A stretch of DNA of 64,000 nt from Loxodes magnus (taxonomy: Eukaryota; Ciliophora; Karyorelictea; Loxodida; Loxodidae): positions 558,001 to 622,000 of the forward strand of contig CAMPDV010000095.1 in NCBI GenBank assembly GCA_946699065.1, written 5' to 3'. Of the stretch, positions 62,946 through 64,000 are shown piece after piece. The notes below the pieces were generated by a model. That model did no database searches. It had not been told where the DNA came from and saw nothing but the letters and a program-made list of their open reading frames with translations. Made by a program: the position numbers and the translations under genes. The stretch's first letter is position 1. Every line of letters starts with the position of its first letter.

Positions 62946-64000
62946 ATGTTTATGGTAAAAGAACAACTTATACCAGTTATAGAGAGATACTTAAACTTTT
63001 TAAAATAAAAGATTAAGGAAAAGGATCTTGAAGTACGAGAAGAGCTATTAGTGAAATACATGGCATTTTTAAGATTTTCTTTATGAGGGGCAGCCTTCCT
63101 TACCTTAGGCATGCTAGTAATTTAGCTCTTGATCTCTTTCTCTTTTTCCTATTTTTAGCTTTCTCTGCTCTTTTTTTGAATTGTATTGACTTTCGTGAGT
63201 CCAAATGTCTTGATTAAAACGAGAAGCATAGAAACCAGCAAAGCTCTATTGTGGGGATGTTTCTATATATTTTGCCTTGGATTATCAATGGATTTGCCTG
63301 AACTTAGCTTAGTTATAAGCTTTTGATTAACAGTTCCAGTTTTCGCCCAGAAGAAATAAAACTCCGGAATTTTTACCATTTAATACTGCGTAATCTCTGT
63401 TTCCAGCTATATTTGTGGATCTATCTTTTTTCACTGGATTATATAATAAGCTGACAGTACTTTAAAAGAGCAATTGATAAGGAGAAAACTTCTTATATAC
63501 TCAGCTATTTTTCTATTCTAGATATTAGTTATTGTTATTTCTCATTTAACTGACTTGAAGAATCAGGAAACAATTGACGAACTTAAAGAAAAAATTACAT
63601 CCTAAGAAAATTCTTAGAAAGCTAAAAACGCATACATGGCTGCCATGAATCATGAACTTAGGAATCCTTTAAATGCTATTTTAGGAAGCATTGAAATACT
63701 TAAATCCTCAAAGTAGCTGTAGGAAAATCAAAACTAGCTGATAGAAATGATTTCTTGTAGTGGAGAAATTCTAATAAACTAAATAAATAACGTACTAGAT
63801 GCAGAAAAAATAACAGCAGGATAATTCGCAATAACAAAGAATCCAGCTCAAATCAGAAAAATCCTTTGAACTGTTGTTTAGTCTAAGTTATCGAAAGTTT
63901 TAGAAAACAGTATTGTGTTAGAAATGAAAGTAGACTCTTTAGTTCCTAAATGGCTAATAATAGATTCAGTAAAGATTTAGTAAGTAATAATGAATTTATT
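62946..64000 (+). CDS. membrane histidine kinase, second copy, cut by window end
   Basis: The first 351 codons of a paralog of the 48875 gene. The N-terminal 45 residues are diverged (MFMVKEQLIPVIERYLNFLK), then the membrane segments (FLTLGMLVIQLL, FFWIVLTFVSPNVL), the phosphoacceptor helix (MAAMNHELRNPLNAILGS) and the start of the ATP-binding region are nearly identical in DNA. In-frame TGA again encodes Trp (for example SLWGA and ILWTVVQ). Same order as at 45.8-51.9 kb, biotin ligase then kinase, so a block of about 14 kb was duplicated in tandem. Confidence 0.9.

Overview
The window looks like nuclear DNA of a ciliate that uses an unusual genetic code. It is very AT-rich. The recognisable genes can only be read if TAA and TAG encode Gln and TGA encodes Trp inside genes. 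TGA sits at invariant Trp positions: the KWxND motif of a biotin ligase, the YEGxW core of MORN repeats, the first Trp of a PHR domain, and the EDWL of a RING-H2 finger. TGA is also the stop codon: ribosomal protein uS11 ends at its conserved C-terminus RRGRRL followed by TGA. A code in which UAR is Gln and UGA is both Trp and stop is the karyorelictean code (NCBI table 27, Loxodes and relatives), so a Loxodes-like karyorelict is the best guess. A Condylostoma-like code is not strictly excluded. Spliceosomal introns are tiny: 16, 17, 17, 19 and 28 nt in the firm cases, most beginning GTAAG or GTAAA.

Layout. 1-59 is the 3' end of a gene; 219-1195 and 1689-2471 are tentative genes. 2936-4285 encodes a RING/B-box/coiled-coil/PHR protein. 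6623-7186 (-) is a Myb protein. 10515-13292 is a giant MORN-repeat protein. 14713 onward is a possible membrane protein. 16139-18121 (-) and 19720-21693 (-) are paralogous TKL-like kinases with C-terminal kelch-like domains; 583 bp of that domain is almost identical between them. 23161-23529 (-) is a small protein and 23825-24606 (-) a second Myb protein with two micro-introns. 26885-27655 is a membrane RING-H2 ubiquitin ligase. 32241-33502 (-) and 38465-39726 (-) are paralogous cyclic-nucleotide phosphodiesterases that share a 17-nt intron. 34920-35409 (-) is uS11 (RPS14). 42606-43510 (-) is an unknown spliced gene. 45773-46666 is a biotin protein ligase. 48875-51979 is a membrane hybrid histidine kinase. 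53537-54410 (-) is a Myb-like gene with a 1-nt frame change. 55252-59416 is a repetitive block that looks like mobile-element remains. 60093-60746 is a 654-bp exact copy of the biotin ligase core. 62946-64000 is a second histidine kinase, cut by the window end.

The theme is signalling and duplication: cAMP/cGMP breakdown, a histidine-aspartate phosphorelay, TKL kinases, ubiquitin ligases and Myb regulators, most of them present as local paralogous pairs with patches of very high identity. That pattern suggests recent duplication or gene conversion. No prokaryote-style operons, tRNA, rRNA genes or CRISPR arrays were seen. Because only TGA ends a frame here, long open frames arise by chance, so AT-rich gene models without a recognisable family carry low confidence.
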